Below are positions 35,478 to 48,300 of a DNA stretch of 64,000 nt, in pieces. The translations under genes were made by a program, and so were the position numbers. Where the stretch lies: contig NC_031475.1 in the NCBI RefSeq assembly GCF_000006565.2, positions 620,001-684,000 on the forward strand, in the 5' to 3' direction. A model generated the notes under the pieces. It was not told the origin of the DNA, searched no databases, and saw only the letters and a program-made list of their open reading frames with translations. Each line of letters begins with the position of its first letter. The first letter of the stretch is position 1. This DNA comes from Toxoplasma gondii ME49 (lineage: Eukaryota > Apicomplexa > Conoidasida > Eucoccidiorida > Sarcocystidae).

Positions 35478-38400
35478 CGTGTTCCCGCTGTGCAGCGCGT
35501 AGCAGCAGCGTCGGCCTTTGAACCGCTAGAAAGAAGACAAAAATCGTTCCTTCCGACAAAGAAGAAGGGAAAGGGAAGTGCGTTTCTGGTTCGTTCCATG
35601 GGAAAACGCAACAGCCCAGGATGGACAGCTTGCGATATCCCATGCGAAAGGCAGGGAATGGCACTGCTGAATCAAACAAAACGGGAAACGGCGACTAGGC
35701 GGTCCCAGGTTGAAAGACACACGGGTGGCAGAGCGGGTACAACAGGCGTTTTGCGAAAGCCGTTGAAAACCAGATCGATACATGCGAAAACTATGTCCGA
35801 TTCTTTTTTCTTGAACCAGCTTCTAACGATGGACCTGCTTTCTTGCCTGGAAATGTCGCGCTTGGCAGCGCCAAGTGCTAGTCGGTCATGGATGCGCAGG
35901 GGAAAGAAAGAAGACAGCTTCCCAGCACAGGTTTTCCAAGTCAGTTTTGTTGCCTAGCTGTCTCCGGCATGCATTTCGTTGTGTATGGGTTTTCGAGAAC
36001 GGGAAACACAAATTTGCCGTTCTTGTGGTTATCCACGGGTTCACGCGATCTAGGACAAGAACCAAACAAAATCGATTGAGTGTCTGTGCATCGAGCGACG
36101 CGTGCATGCGCGAGAAGACCCCAGGAACTGTCATCCTCGGCGGCGGTTTAACTTCTACACGAACCGCTACCGGAAATTAAGAAGACGAAAGCTCACTGCC
36201 ACAGGAGTGGAGAAGGAATCCCCTCAACTATTTGAATCCTGACACCTGTAACCGATACATGGCATCTCCTCTCCACCTGCAGGCTGCACAGCTTGGGATG
36301 GAGCTGACACCGGTGTGTGAAGAAGACGAGCAAGAAAGGACAAGAGCACGTAGCCACTCCGGGGTCTTAAATGTGTCGCAAAAGCGTCGAATACGTGAGC
36401 CGGACAGCGCTCCAACGTCACATCTTCGAGGAGAGCTTCGAGCCTCTCTCCCTAGTGTTGTTTCTCAGCTGAAGGGTTCTGGCATTAAACGCGGAACGTA
36501 AGGCGCTACCGAATTACGGGAAGCTCATAAGAGTCACTACACAGTCCTTTCGCCTCTGCTATTAGTAAAAGATTCAGTATGTTGGACGTATTCGACAGTC
36601 GACAGAGCGTGATACAACACCGACTGTGTCCTCGCCAGCAGTAAATGAGTTGCTAGAGGCTAAGGCAACGTGGACAACGATGCGAACGACAGAATAACAA
36701 TGCAGTGGACGGGAACAGGACCGTAATTGCATTTCTAATAATACTTTTTGTGCTTCCTTTTTCGAGATCCACTGGACTCAAAGATAAAGCACAGTGAAAT
36801 ATTCTTCCGTGATAAGGTGGGCGAATAGTAGTGCCATCTTCAATCGCGAGCAACCCTTCAAAATGCTGAAACAAAAGACGCCACAGAAAAGGTAAACGTA
36901 TTCATTTCTCGAATTTCCTTCTATTTGTGCCAGCATTCTGAGGCGCCACTCGTTAGCATGACGCTGTCCGGATCCACGAAATGCCAGGCGTCCCTCCTAG
37001 TGGTTGACGCAGACGGTCGTAGTGAAGCAAGTGCCAGCGTCTTTTGGTCGCTCCAGGTGCGCTCAAGAAGAGATTCAAGCGTACAAAGTGTAACATACGA
37101 TCGAATTTAAGGAAGAAGAAAAGTTGATTTCGAAGACAAGTCTCTCGCGTACGTGCAAAAAGGGTGCGCATAACTACGTAGAAGCCTTCCTCTGATTACG
37201 GTCCGAAGTCACACACTGGTAAACGCAAATGAGTAAACGAAGAGGAGAGGCCGCGGTGCTTTGGGATAAATTTGTGATAGATAACAGGAAAAACCTATTT
37301 GTTGCGCTTGCTGTCTTACGTAGCTCTCCGACGACCCCCACCCCATTCTGCACGTTCCCCACATGTCGTGTCAGCCTTTTCAAAAGGCTTACGCTGCTAC
37401 ACAGAACCAGGCTTGAGCGGCGTACATAGCGATGGTATGTCAGCCACACTGCTTCTACATCAGGAAACGGCGTTCCTTTGATTTGCTTGTCAGGAGAGTG
37501 TCAAAGATAGAACTCCGAGTTCTTGTTTCGCAATCAGAACCTTCGTGCAAAGGCAGTATGCAAACCACGCGCCTTTGAGCTCCCAGTGATCCTCCTTTCA
37601 ATGTCAAACTACAAGGACACCGGCCATCAAGCTTTGCTCTTCTTCTCTCTGCCGGTGCTGTCAGCTGTGGGACTCATCTTTAAGTATCATGCCCCGACTT
37701 AAGTGAACATATGTGATCGGAACTTTCGGTCCATCTCGATCCTTATCTTCAGATCTTACCCTCTATAGAACGCATGTCGGCTTGCCCATACAGTGTGTTT
37801 GCCCTGACCTCAACTATACGTGACTGAAACTGCTTTTCTCGGAACGGATCTACATCGTCAATACGTTAGGAAACCATTCAGTTGCCCAACATGGTTTGAT
37901 CAGTACGACGGGTTTAGAGCCGAACGTGATGTGCCTCGTCAGCGGCCTGTTAACATAATGAGGGGAGGGACGCAGGCAGTTGTAGCACGCTTTAGAATTG
38001 TCTGAAAGCAGCGAAAACAAAAACAAGACAGGCTCATCACTATCACCACATCTGCACACTTTCCGATACGAACTGTCCGTGTGGAACTAGGTATTAAAAG
38101 CACCCGCGTATGAACAGTGATCGCGAGGCGGGAGAACGCATGCACGAAAACATGCTCGAAGAATCCCCAAACACACAAAAACACTCCAATATGCTTGTCT
38201 TCCTGCCCCCGTTTTCACTGCATTTCGCTACGGCACGCTCAGGTTTGCCTCAGCCCTTTCTCTAGCTGATTCGTTAACTTTTGGGATGCCTTCGTGGCTA
38301 CTCGAGTCTAGCTGCTGCAACGCATGCAAAGCTGCCTTTTCTTCGCGGCGGGTCACGACAGAGATACGCTGAAACGAAATCCAACCAACTACGAATTGTG

Positions 38401-38975
38401 AATTTTGTAAATTGAATGAAGGCCGGCAATAAAGGTGTTGCATACCAGCCGTCTGCATCTTCTCAAACGTTTCTATTACTTATGTTCCCAGATCGTATGT
38501 CACCGTCTGTTTGGGCAGTCAGGTCGTTCTTGCAGCCAGCTCGTTTGTTGGAGCACACGGGGGTCGGTACCTCACATTGATGTGAAGATCTTCCAGAGGG
38601 AAGCAGCCTCCACCATCTCTGAGACGGAGGGAATTCTCCTTCACATTTGCAACCTACCGACTGCACAGGGTAACCCCTATCGACTCCTCAGTTTAGTTCT
38701 TTTGGCATGCCGCAACGTGTGTTGATTCGTGTCCCTGGACACCGACGGATTATTTTCCTCACTTTTTGGTCCGCTGTGCCGAGGGTAAAGCACTTGGTCC
38801 GTCTTTGAAGCTGAGTTTTTTGTCGGCATTCGAGGACGAAGCTTTGCAACTCTTCAACGGGGAAATTCAGAGCCTCATGCGCTGCCTGCTTCGACGAATT
38901 CGTCTCCAAACACATCCCGGGCACTGATTGTTTTCGGAACTCGAGCAGCTGCTCTTCTGCCTTCTTTTCGGCGTG
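35478..38975. other. Divergent promoter region between ROM2 and OCIA-like gene
   Basis: About 3.5 kb with no gene I can support. A minus-strand frame at 38228-38370 follows an acceptor (ggatttcgtttcag) and reads as a charged helix ending in a stop, but no donor exon fits upstream. A + frame at 36259-36501 has an ATG and hydrophilic content, without splice signals. The rest is likely promoter and leader sequence of both genes. Confidence 0.4.
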
Positions 38976-40464
38976 ATGGCATCGGTCGGGAGGGAAAACA
39001 TTGACATGGGAAGCGGCGCGACTGATCATTCGGCCGCGAACCGGTCTCTGCCAAGTTCCGACAACAGCGCAACAGCAGGCGTCGCAGGTTCCTTTGGCAC
39101 TGCAACCGTGGATCCAGGGGTTGCACTGCGGCCACCCAGGAGAATGGAGGATATGTCGCCGCAGGAAATTATTCAAATGCTCCCCCCAGAGGATCGCCAT
39201 GCTATCTCTCGCGTTGCAGCGCAAGGCAGATGGACTGGCCTCTTCACTGCGGCGGCGACGGGCGCGGGCGTGTATAGAGCGCTGAAACGCCGGGGTACGA
39301 AGTGGAACACATTGTCTTGAACACGTGGAACGAAGATTGACACTTGTTTTGGTGTAGCCTCAGTTTGCAAACAGGCCGCTTACAGCTCCGGTAGCATTAT
39401 CCCATCTCGGTGGTGTTCCTTTGGCGTACGCTTTTCCTTGACACCATGTGTATTTGCGTGTCTCAGGCACAGCAATGCCTGCAGTGGGGGCGGTGCTGCT
39501 TGGGCTCACCTTGGGCTATCCACTTGGCGTCTCACTAACGGTAAGGGACGTTCAGTTAAATGAACAAGAACGACATTCTCCCACGAGATGAATTCTAAAG
39601 TGGTCAGGCAGCAGACGCTGAAGTGCGGACAGAACCAAATATGAGAAACATGAGACTTACCTGTCTGAAAGGAGCCCCTTTTTCGGGTGTTATGTGTCAT
39701 TCCGGTATCTGTAGGTGGCCTTCAATGGCAGTCTTCTCAGGAGAATCAGCGGTGATATTTTGGAAATACAGCGACGAAATCGAGACGCCCACACCGGCTC
39801 GGTGAGCTTTGTTCGCGGCCACAAGCGTCTGAAGAAGTGCTGCAAGGCGCGCAAGTTTATTTCCATCAATCGTGTGTGACTTTATCACAGCAATGGAACC
39901 AAACATTTTCAGGAAACTAGTAGCTGAACAGCAAGCAGATGCTGCATAATGCGGGACTTACCCTTCCTAATGTACTTTGTGTTTTGCTTCTTAGAGTTCT
40001 TCCTTCCAAAGGAAAGAGTCACCTTCTCTCTGTCTACTCGAACTCCATGAAGCTATCCTACCTGGTTTAGAGGCGTGGCGCTGTTCTAAGTCGAATGCTT
40101 AGTGCCAGTCCAAGACATTGTTAACAGATCTTCGGTGACGTTGTTCCTGGCGCATTTCTCTTCGGGATTTCTCTCGGCTTTTCGGTTCCGTCGCTTTAGT
40201 CTAACGCTGCATTGTGGTGTGTGTGTGTGTGGCCAGGCAGCAGGCTATGACTCAACGTTTCCTGCCAGCCAAAATTGGCGACCGCAGCAACAGACGTGGG
40301 GGTCGTGGAATCCCCCTCAGCCAGCAGATCAACAAGCGAACTGGTCCGACACGAGGTTCGCTGAGGGTAGCTCGAGTGACAGTGCCTCTGGCCTTATGTA
40401 CGATAAGTGGGGAAGTGACACCTCTAGTGGGAAGTCATCGAAGGACGAGATCCTCAAGGAGTAA
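38976..40464 (+). CDS. OCIA-like small GxxxG membrane protein, probably mitochondrial
   Basis: Exons 38976-39294, 39467-39540 and 40237-40464 join in phase and give 206 residues. The first 55 residues are Ser/Ala/Gly-rich and look disordered. Residues 57-131 start MSPQEIIQMLPPEDRHAISR and continue with two short Gly/Ala-rich hydrophobic hairpin helices, LFTAAATGAGVYRALKRRG and AVGAVLLGLTLGYPLG. That layout (acidic helix, helix, basic turn, Gly-rich helix) is the one seen in OCIA-domain and related mitochondrial inner-membrane proteins. The identification is inference from layout, not from diagnostic residues. The C-terminal 70 residues are Gln/Trp/Ser/Asp-rich. An upstream in-frame ATG at 38928 is possible, but the MASVG start has a better context. 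Confidence 0.72.
40217..40231. repeat. Short GT dinucleotide run
   Basis: A short GT repeat immediately upstream of the acceptor of the last exon of the OCIA-like gene. Confidence 0.8.
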
Positions 40465-43400
40465 GGTAAGACAAACTGTACTTCCCCAGGTGCCGCAACC
40501 CTCGAGGTGTTTCGAGTTATTCGCGGACGAATGAGAGGGGACTAACTCCCACCGCCAGCACTGAAAGAGTTTTTTCTAGTTTACGACGAGAGGAGGACCG
40601 TGCTTGTGAGTACTTGTCTAAAGAACAGGGTGACTGTAGGGTGGTCGTCATTTGGACATCGAGCCGTAAAGGCAAGGAGGCCAGGACTCTCGCCGAAATA
40701 GCCTTCACACCCCTCAAATCTATCTTCAGCGGAAGTGGGAGTAGTGTACGAGCGTTGCATTAATGGGGACAGCCGGCCTTTCCGTGAGTATGTAAGAAAG
40801 GGAACGAAAAGAACTAGGTTGCGGCAGGAAGGGGGTGGGGTTAACGGTGTGACTTTTTGCAGAGCCGCTGCTAAAGCGTTCTCTATGGTGGTAACTAGGA
40901 AGGTATTTGGGCAACCTGACCACGTCTCTACCAAAACAGACGGAAGACAGCGTCGAGTTATGCGAGGCGACGTGCAACCTTTTGTGTGTTTTCTTTTGAA
41001 TAGTAGTAACGGTATCCGGTGTGGTGCTGACCTACCTGCCGTGGTCCCATGGGTTGCACGGCCGGCCACGACGAAATTCATCGATGCCTTTCGGGGTGGT
41101 TTCGTATAGAAACTGTGGGCTTGCTTCTTTCATTCCGAGAAGACATGTTTCTGAAGCTTCACCTCGCAAAAAAATAGCCTTCGCGCAACTAATTCTCTGG
41201 ACTTTAGTCAGCCACCTTCAGAATCAACCAACTCTCATAGCAACTCTTACATCTCCGACACAAGAACAGTGTACTGTTGCGCACAGGCTAAACTGCCGTC
41301 TGGCTAAGCGGCTGACGATGCGGTGCAAAGGCAGTCAAATTGATTCGTTCGTTCAAAGAGACAGGAAATGCTCCTTTGCCTGCCACCCTCCAGCAACAAC
41401 GGGGTGCTTGTGCTTCAACGGGGTCTCTCCGTCGGATAGTCCGACGGTCCACACTCGAGACGCCAAATTTGGCTATTCGTAGTAGCACTACGTTGCTGTT
41501 TTGATGGACATACTAGTATGTGCTTGCGGACAAACAACACTCGAAAGAAATTCTACGAATCAGCACCGGGATCTCAGTTCCGCTGTAGTCCGCCGCGGCG
41601 TTAATCATCCTCTATACACGTATCGTGAGTAAAACTGTCTGAAGGACTGGATTTTCATGTGTCAAAGCGTGAAATGTCGCAGACGCCACACAGGCTCCAC
41701 CCAGTGCAGCAATCCCTGATTATCCAGTTTGTTTAGACACCAGAAGCTCAGGTAAGCATGTGGAAAAGAGTCACCAACAAAACATCCAGCATGCCGGTTT
41801 CGCTCTAGGTGCCCGACGCCCACGTACAAGTCAGGAGGGCTATGCCTCACAGGTCCGGGTTTCAAGCCCAGATCATCGCGAGTGCCTACCTTTCGGTTTC
41901 TGATTTGCATCCGAAGCGTCGCGATTCATTACTTTCAGAGAGACACCTCTGATTTCCGGTCCTCCCCGCTGAAAGAGGCAGGTTTGTTACGCAGAATGTT
42001 GTCCGTGCAGCTGTATGCAGTTAGTCTTCCTTCTGCGTCTCACGCTCTGAGTCACCCGCGTTTAGGACACGAGACCACGTGCAACTGAAGGATGAAGTAG
42101 ATCGATAAAGCTCTGTGTACCAGACCGACATCGACATGTGCCTTTTTCAGAGGATACACTTGATACGAACAGAGGGGTACAGCATCTAGCTTTTAAGGCC
42201 TTTGTTCCGACGGTGAGGACTTCCTGCCTCTGCGTGGCGAGAAAAAGCAATGACTCAGAAAACATCTGAGGATCGCTGCAGTGAACAAAGACGTACATCA
42301 GTGGCTGCTTGGTAGCATGGGGGCAAAGCGGCGACAAACTATTTAAAAGGGGAAAATACGCCTTAACGCCGTAGCGCTTATTTGGACGAGTGTGCTTAGA
42401 GACAAACGCTACCGCACAATCGTGGACATGATCGTTCACTGAACTGGGAGTGACCCGCGAACACGTCTTGCCGCAAGCCAAGGGAAGGACGGTGTGCCAC
42501 TTGGGCCATCTCGTAGCAATGAAGACCCTAAAGCACTTCATTAGGTCCAAGAAAACTGTTTCTCATTTTGGAGTTCAAAGATATAGCCCGACTCGAGAGG
42601 AGCCTCAGCTTAGAAATTTCCTTTCTCGCAGCGAATACAGTCTGGGTTTTCACGTGGTGACGGTTCGTGCTCCCGGAGCACGGCATTCATTCCCTGGCCT
42701 GAGTCGAAGGACACACAGCTTTCATCAAATTGCCGAGCTTAGATGATTCTGCCTTTGTTTGCGTGAACGTGTTCGGAAGCATGCACGCTTCTCAAAGTCG
42801 CCGGTAATTCGTCACGCTGCAAGACAAGAGCAGGTTCGAACATCTTTCTGGCTGAGTAGTTTATTCTGTTGTGCAAGTGTCATCTCACTTCCCACCATTC
42901 CCACTTCTTGAGACCCCGTGGTGAGTGCTAAAAAACTTAGAAGATAACCATAAGCACTACACACTCAAGTAGAGCCGCGCTGGAGGGCAGTATGGGCTAC
43001 AACAAGCTAACTAGACAGCGACCAGTGCACATTCACGGCCGCAGACACGGCGCAGCAGTCAGTGAACGCTGCTGCCCTTGTGACTATCTATCTATTCATT
43101 TTCTCGGCAGTTTCATATAGACTCGCTGACACCTGTCGCGGGGTTTTGTGACCATCGTAGACCTTCGCTACGCCACAAGGCGGCATCTGATCTATGCCCG
43201 TGTCTCCCGATTGTGGACAGCTGCAGCTGCACAGTTCTTTCGAGTAGGCGCGCGCCTCGTTTTCTTGTTGCTTATGCATATCTATTCCGTCAGTGTTCTT
43301 CCGCCTTCACCCAGGGGATAATGATCTGGGACCTCGAGAAGGGTGTCGAACACTGTACGACGAGACCCGGTACAAACTGTGGCTGTATACCCTCACGAAT

Positions 43401-45306
43401 TAACTCTGCGCGGGACAAAAAATTGATGGAAATTGAGCATGCGCCACTGACTTTTTGCCAAGAAACCCGCCAGAGGAATCAGATATGTATAACTGAAAGA
43501 CTCCCATGCAGATGTTCGTGCTGTGCGTGAACTCCGCTTTCGCCCACTACGGTCGTGAGAGTGACCGTAAATGCACTGGCAGCACTGGCAGCAGTTTCTC
43601 GGTGCTGTTGCTTAATGAAACATGGTAGCGACCTTAGATGTCCCACGAATTTCCAGTTACCTCATCTAGGCAGTGACATGTCGGCATCGAGATGCTGTAA
43701 GAAGGCGTTCTATGCAGCGACTTATCTTTTGCAGGATACAGAGTTGTAGGGCTTCACCCTCGATTGTGAGGACGACTTCCGCAAGAGAGGATGCATGCGC
43801 GGGAGGATGTCGAGCCACAGGAACGTTTTAGGTGTCCGGTCCCTGAAAAATAGGAGATTAACTGGAAGAGAATTGTTTGTTGAAGCGGTTGACTCATTGC
43901 CAACTCCTTTCTCTCATGATTAGGGTGTGTTCTAAGTCTGTTCAAGAGCTGCGAGGTGGGGGTGTCAGTCTCTGCACCGTGGCACTGTCTGTCCAAGGTC
44001 AAGCCTAATGGGTACTGGTTTCCGGTGACCCGTTTGATAGTTTGTCTCCACCTTTCTCGTACCTTAGCCAATTTCTTTTTCCAGTGTCATGTCTAATCAG
44101 GGAATTCTCGGGGACACTTCACGTGGTTTTTCCGTTCTTGTCGTCCCCGGTGTGTGAACAGCGGATTTTGCCAGTGCAGCGACGGAACTCCTCCAGCCTC
44201 AACGCTGGTACACCCATCAGACACGGGAGGGTAAATCACCGCAATGAGAAATCTCTGTGAATCAAACTCTGCTGAGTACTCGAACAGTGATAAACTCATG
44301 TCCTTGCCTTTTTTTGTTCACCAGACGGGTGCTGCCATCGCACAACTCGAAACGCCGGGCACAGCCTCAATGCGCAATCCCCGCCTACCGGTAGCGACAG
44401 TGCTTTAAGATCGTCTTGCAGTCTTTGTGACACCAAGCAGTGTCAACAGGCATGTTCCCCTTTCTCGACTCAGCTGCATTTCGACGCTCGGCTGGTCGCG
44501 CATGGGAGAGTTCTGCAGGATTGACGGCGATCCCAGCACACAGGAGAAGATAGTGACTTTTTTGGTTATCTTTTTGTATTTCCCTGTCCATTTCTCGCAT
44601 TTGGGTGTACACATTGCTCAGATGTGTTCCTACATTGGGCTTTTGAGTTCTTCTTTCGACGCCTTTTGACCGTCGCCGACAAGAACTCGTCCGTGCCGCT
44701 GTGCGCGAGGACAAACATGTCACTCTCTCGTTTCGAAGACCCAGATCAACTACCCGATTTCACCAGATCAAATGTCCGACTTCAAAACGTCAGTTACCCG
44801 TCCAGCTGTTGTCCGTCACGGTGATGTTTGTCGTCCGTAGTGGCAAGTCACAGGGTGCTGTCTGTCGAGCGTGTGCAGTCTGTCGAAAGTGTGCAAGGGA
44901 TAAGGATCTCGTTTTGGCATTGTGCCTTTGTCGGGGGTGCCGTGTGAGGCAGGTTCACCTCTGCAGCACGTTTGTGAGCCGTTTGGTGTTGCTTGGCAAG
45001 AGTCTTCATCTTTCAAGCATTTGCACTTGCCTGACACTATCGGTTTTGTTTAAGGAAGCACTCTGTAAGTCCGCGACAGCGTTGTGGGTTCGTCGCAAGG
45101 GTCAATCGTTGAATCCAGTTTTTAGTGTTTGCAAAAGCCTTCGTTATTTGTGAGTCTCACTTCGTTGTTTGTGCGTCACATTATCGAATGGGTCTCTTGT
45201 GTGGTCTTTGGAAGCCACTTTGATTGGGTCTGTCTGTTTTCTCTGCACGAAGGCGAATCTGGAGAGTCACTCGCGCCCTTTGTTGCACCGCAGACGTCTT
45301 TCTACA
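40465..45306. other. 4.8 kb without a supported gene
   Basis: This holds the 3' region of the OCIA-like gene and the promoter and leader of the GDE-like gene; from about 44050 the + strand is T/C rich. Candidates considered are a 49-codon minus-strand first-exon-like frame at 43133-43279 with a CAG|GTGTCA donor, and a 160-codon minus frame at 42062-42550. Neither yields a continued, recognisable protein. Confidence 0.4.
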
Positions 45307-48300
45307 ATGGAAGACTCTGCGGTGCGGTACAGCTCAAACGTTCCGCTCCAGGAAACCCCCGCATGGGGTGGTGGATCTGAAGAGAGGCATCGACAAGGTT
45401 CACCGCATTCCCCATGTGCCCCTTGGTGCCGCGTTCGATGCCGGTTGTCTGTGTTTGCGTGGCACTTCCTCTCCACGCCATCTTTCTCCTTTTTGAGGAA
45501 GGTGTTTTGCTGCTTTCGAAACCCACCAGAATCGAGTGAATCGTCAGCACCTCGAAACGCGGCAACCAGCGGGACAGAAGAGCATGGCACTCTGGTGGCC
45601 GACTCCATCCCTCCCCGGCCCGACACGGCGCCCGCTGCACCTTGGGATGTATGCACACCGCGCGGCGTGGCGTGGAAACAGAGCGGCCGGCAGTCCTGTC
45701 TGTTCGCTGCACTCTCGGCTTCGTTTCTGGGGAGTTTTTTGGCCTGCGTTGTCTTGTACCTGCTTTGCGTGTGGCGAAACGACTGGCAGTCGATTGACAC
45801 CACTTTGTTCGCCTGGTCTGGCAAGTACTGGTCTTGGGCGTGGATTCTCTGTTCTCTCTTCTTCTTCGTTTGGTCCTACAACGTTGTCTTGTCAGTCTCC
45901 ATCCTTCTCGTGTTACGTCCGCCGCCCTGCTGGACGCGGGCTGCCGAGTCTTCGACTTCTTTTCCTGCTGCCATGTCGTCGTCGGCTTCGCGCCTCTCAT
46001 CCGCGTGTCTCCCCGTCCTCTCTCCTCTACACTACATTCTTCTGCCTGGAAGCCTCGCGCTTTGTGCAGCCTTCTTTGTGATCACCTTTCTGTTATGGGG
46101 GCCCGAGTACAGGGGCGTCCCTCTGTGGTTCGAGTTCTACTTCCCGTCTCTCTACGCCGTGTCTCTGCCCGTGGTCACGCTCTGCTTTGGCGGAGTTATT
46201 GTCTTCTTCTCGCCCACGCGTTCCTCCAGTCCTTCTCGAGGTGTCGTTTTCCCCGAATCTTCTCAACAGAGGCCTGGCTGCCACCCACACTCCTCCGCCC
46301 CGCTGCTGGACACGGCAGGGCCTGCGGCCTTCCCTGGTCCTCCAGGGTCTGCTTACCAGCCTTATTCGCACTCCGACTTGTGTCTGTTTGACGGCCAAGA
46401 ATGTGTGTTCACAAAAACAGGAACAGCGCGCAGAGCATCAGCTGGCGAGGCAGATCTCACAGCTCCGTTAACCGGCTCGGGATCACGCGATGTCTGCTCT
46501 CCTGATTCCCCCTCTGCCGCAGCTCGAGGACGCGCCTCCGGCACCCATTCTGGATGCCTCGGCGTCAGTGCAACAGAAGAGAAATCAGAAGACAGAGCAG
46601 GAGATGGAGGAGACAGAGAAGCATGCAGCGAAGAAGACAGCGAAACCGAAGGCCCTGTGACTGCCGTCCACCAATGGAGACACGTGGTGTTTTGTCTTCC
46701 GCAGTGGGTTGCCCTTCTTGTGCTCGCTGGAGTCTGGACGTTCTTTCTTGCGGCGCCTTTCGTTGCTCCATGGCTGTTCTCGTCCCCCTGTCTGCTGAGA
46801 GACCCACCAGCGTCTTCCCCTGAAAATGAAAGGAGAAGAGTCAAGTTTTCTGGAGAAGAAGAAACGTGGAAGACCAAGTCGTTTTTCGCTTTCGGAAGCG
46901 ACTCATCGTCGAGTCTAAACACTCATCGAAGCAAACGAGCGAACCTCCATCCCTGGCTACCTGAGAAACCGCTTCTGATTGGGCACAGAGGCCTTCCCGA
47001 ACTCCGGCCAGAAAACACAGAGTAAACCACCTGTGACGGGAGACACGATCGTCTTTTATGCGATAAACAAATGCAGCAGGTGGTCGAGTCGTTGCCACTG
47101 TCACATTCTCAGACGATCAGTCTCTGTTCGAGTGATTGGCGGTCCGAGATTGGGTAACTAAAATCGAACTGAGAAACTCCAGAACCTAGAGGACTTTGTT
47201 CACTTGGTTTTTGAATTCTGAAAACTGTGTTCTGTGACTTATCTCTGCAACGAATGTGGAACCGGTACCTTTGTGCATGTAAGTATCTCTGGAGTGGATG
47301 AAGAATCGGAAATCAAGTTTATCAGACCTTACACTGAGGAGCGTTCACGTGCTGCTTTTAGGTGTTTCGTGCGAGTGTTTCTTCTCTCGAAATGACCCTT
47401 TCTCTGCACACCATTCTTTACTTCGTACCTTCTTGCTGTCGTTCTCTCAGTTTTTGGACTCGTTTTTTTTTTCTCGCGAGTGATGTTTCGCTGTGGCTCT
47501 TTTTGTGTACTGCAGAGAGTTCCTAGAGGACGCAGGCGTCCGATTTTCTGGAGAGCCGGGTCTTTAGTTTCTGTTCTTTCATCACGTTTCTCTTGTTTCC
47601 GTCCCTCTTTCTTCAGAGTTTCATTCGAAGCTGCTAGCGCCATGGGCTGCAGTGGCCTGGAGTCTGACGTTGTCATCTCTGCGGATGGTGTTCCTTTTCT
47701 CCTCGTAAGCTGAAACTTATTTCTTCAAGCAGCGATCCCGTCTAGGATAAAGCTGCATTACCCATGACTGTACCTGTGTTTCCGCCCCCTAAAGTAGACA
47801 AAAAAACAAGGGCAGCAACTGATCTACTGTTCGTGTCGTGTAATGAGTATCTCGAAAGAGATAGTGTCTGTCTTCTGTCTGTCGTCCGTCTCTCTTTGCC
47901 TCTCAGCTCTCCTCAGTTTCGCCTCAAATCGCGTTTCTGTTTGTCCGCCTTTTCTGCCTCTAGAAGCCTTCTAATTGCTCAAGAAAAAGACCGTTCCAGT
48001 GACCGGTAGAGAAAGAGGTGGTGTATGACTCTTGATCAGCAAAACGTCCACATATGCGAAGGTTACGTGGGCTCTGCGTTCACCTAAAACTCCCATCGTA
48101 CAGTGTGTGTTTTGTCCGGCGTTGAGCTCCAGTTGGCATCTTATTGGTACTGCATGCGTCATACCTTGAACTCCGGTTGTGACTTGGGGGAGCAAGGTAT
48201 CGACGTCCCAGTTGATAACGTGTGAAACAGAGAGGCTTGCTTCAGTCGTTCGCTGACGGACATTGCCTGCCTGGTGACTGTCGTTGTTCTCATTCTGTTT

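Noticed and set aside
35169..35957. 262-codon + strand ORF
   Set aside because: The first 300 bases are antisense to ROM2 exon 1. The rest has no start, splice or family support.
38228..38370. Terminal exon on the minus strand
   Set aside because: It has a good acceptor and an open, charged frame to a stop, but no upstream donor exon in phase was found before the divergent OCIA-like gene.
41800..41885. Possible tRNA or snoRNA-like hairpin
   Set aside because: The GGTTTCAAGCC word does not fit the B-box consensus and no cloverleaf forms.
45302..46000. 232-codon minus-strand ORF
   Set aside because: It lies entirely antisense to the first coding exon of the GDE-like gene and has shadow-type composition.
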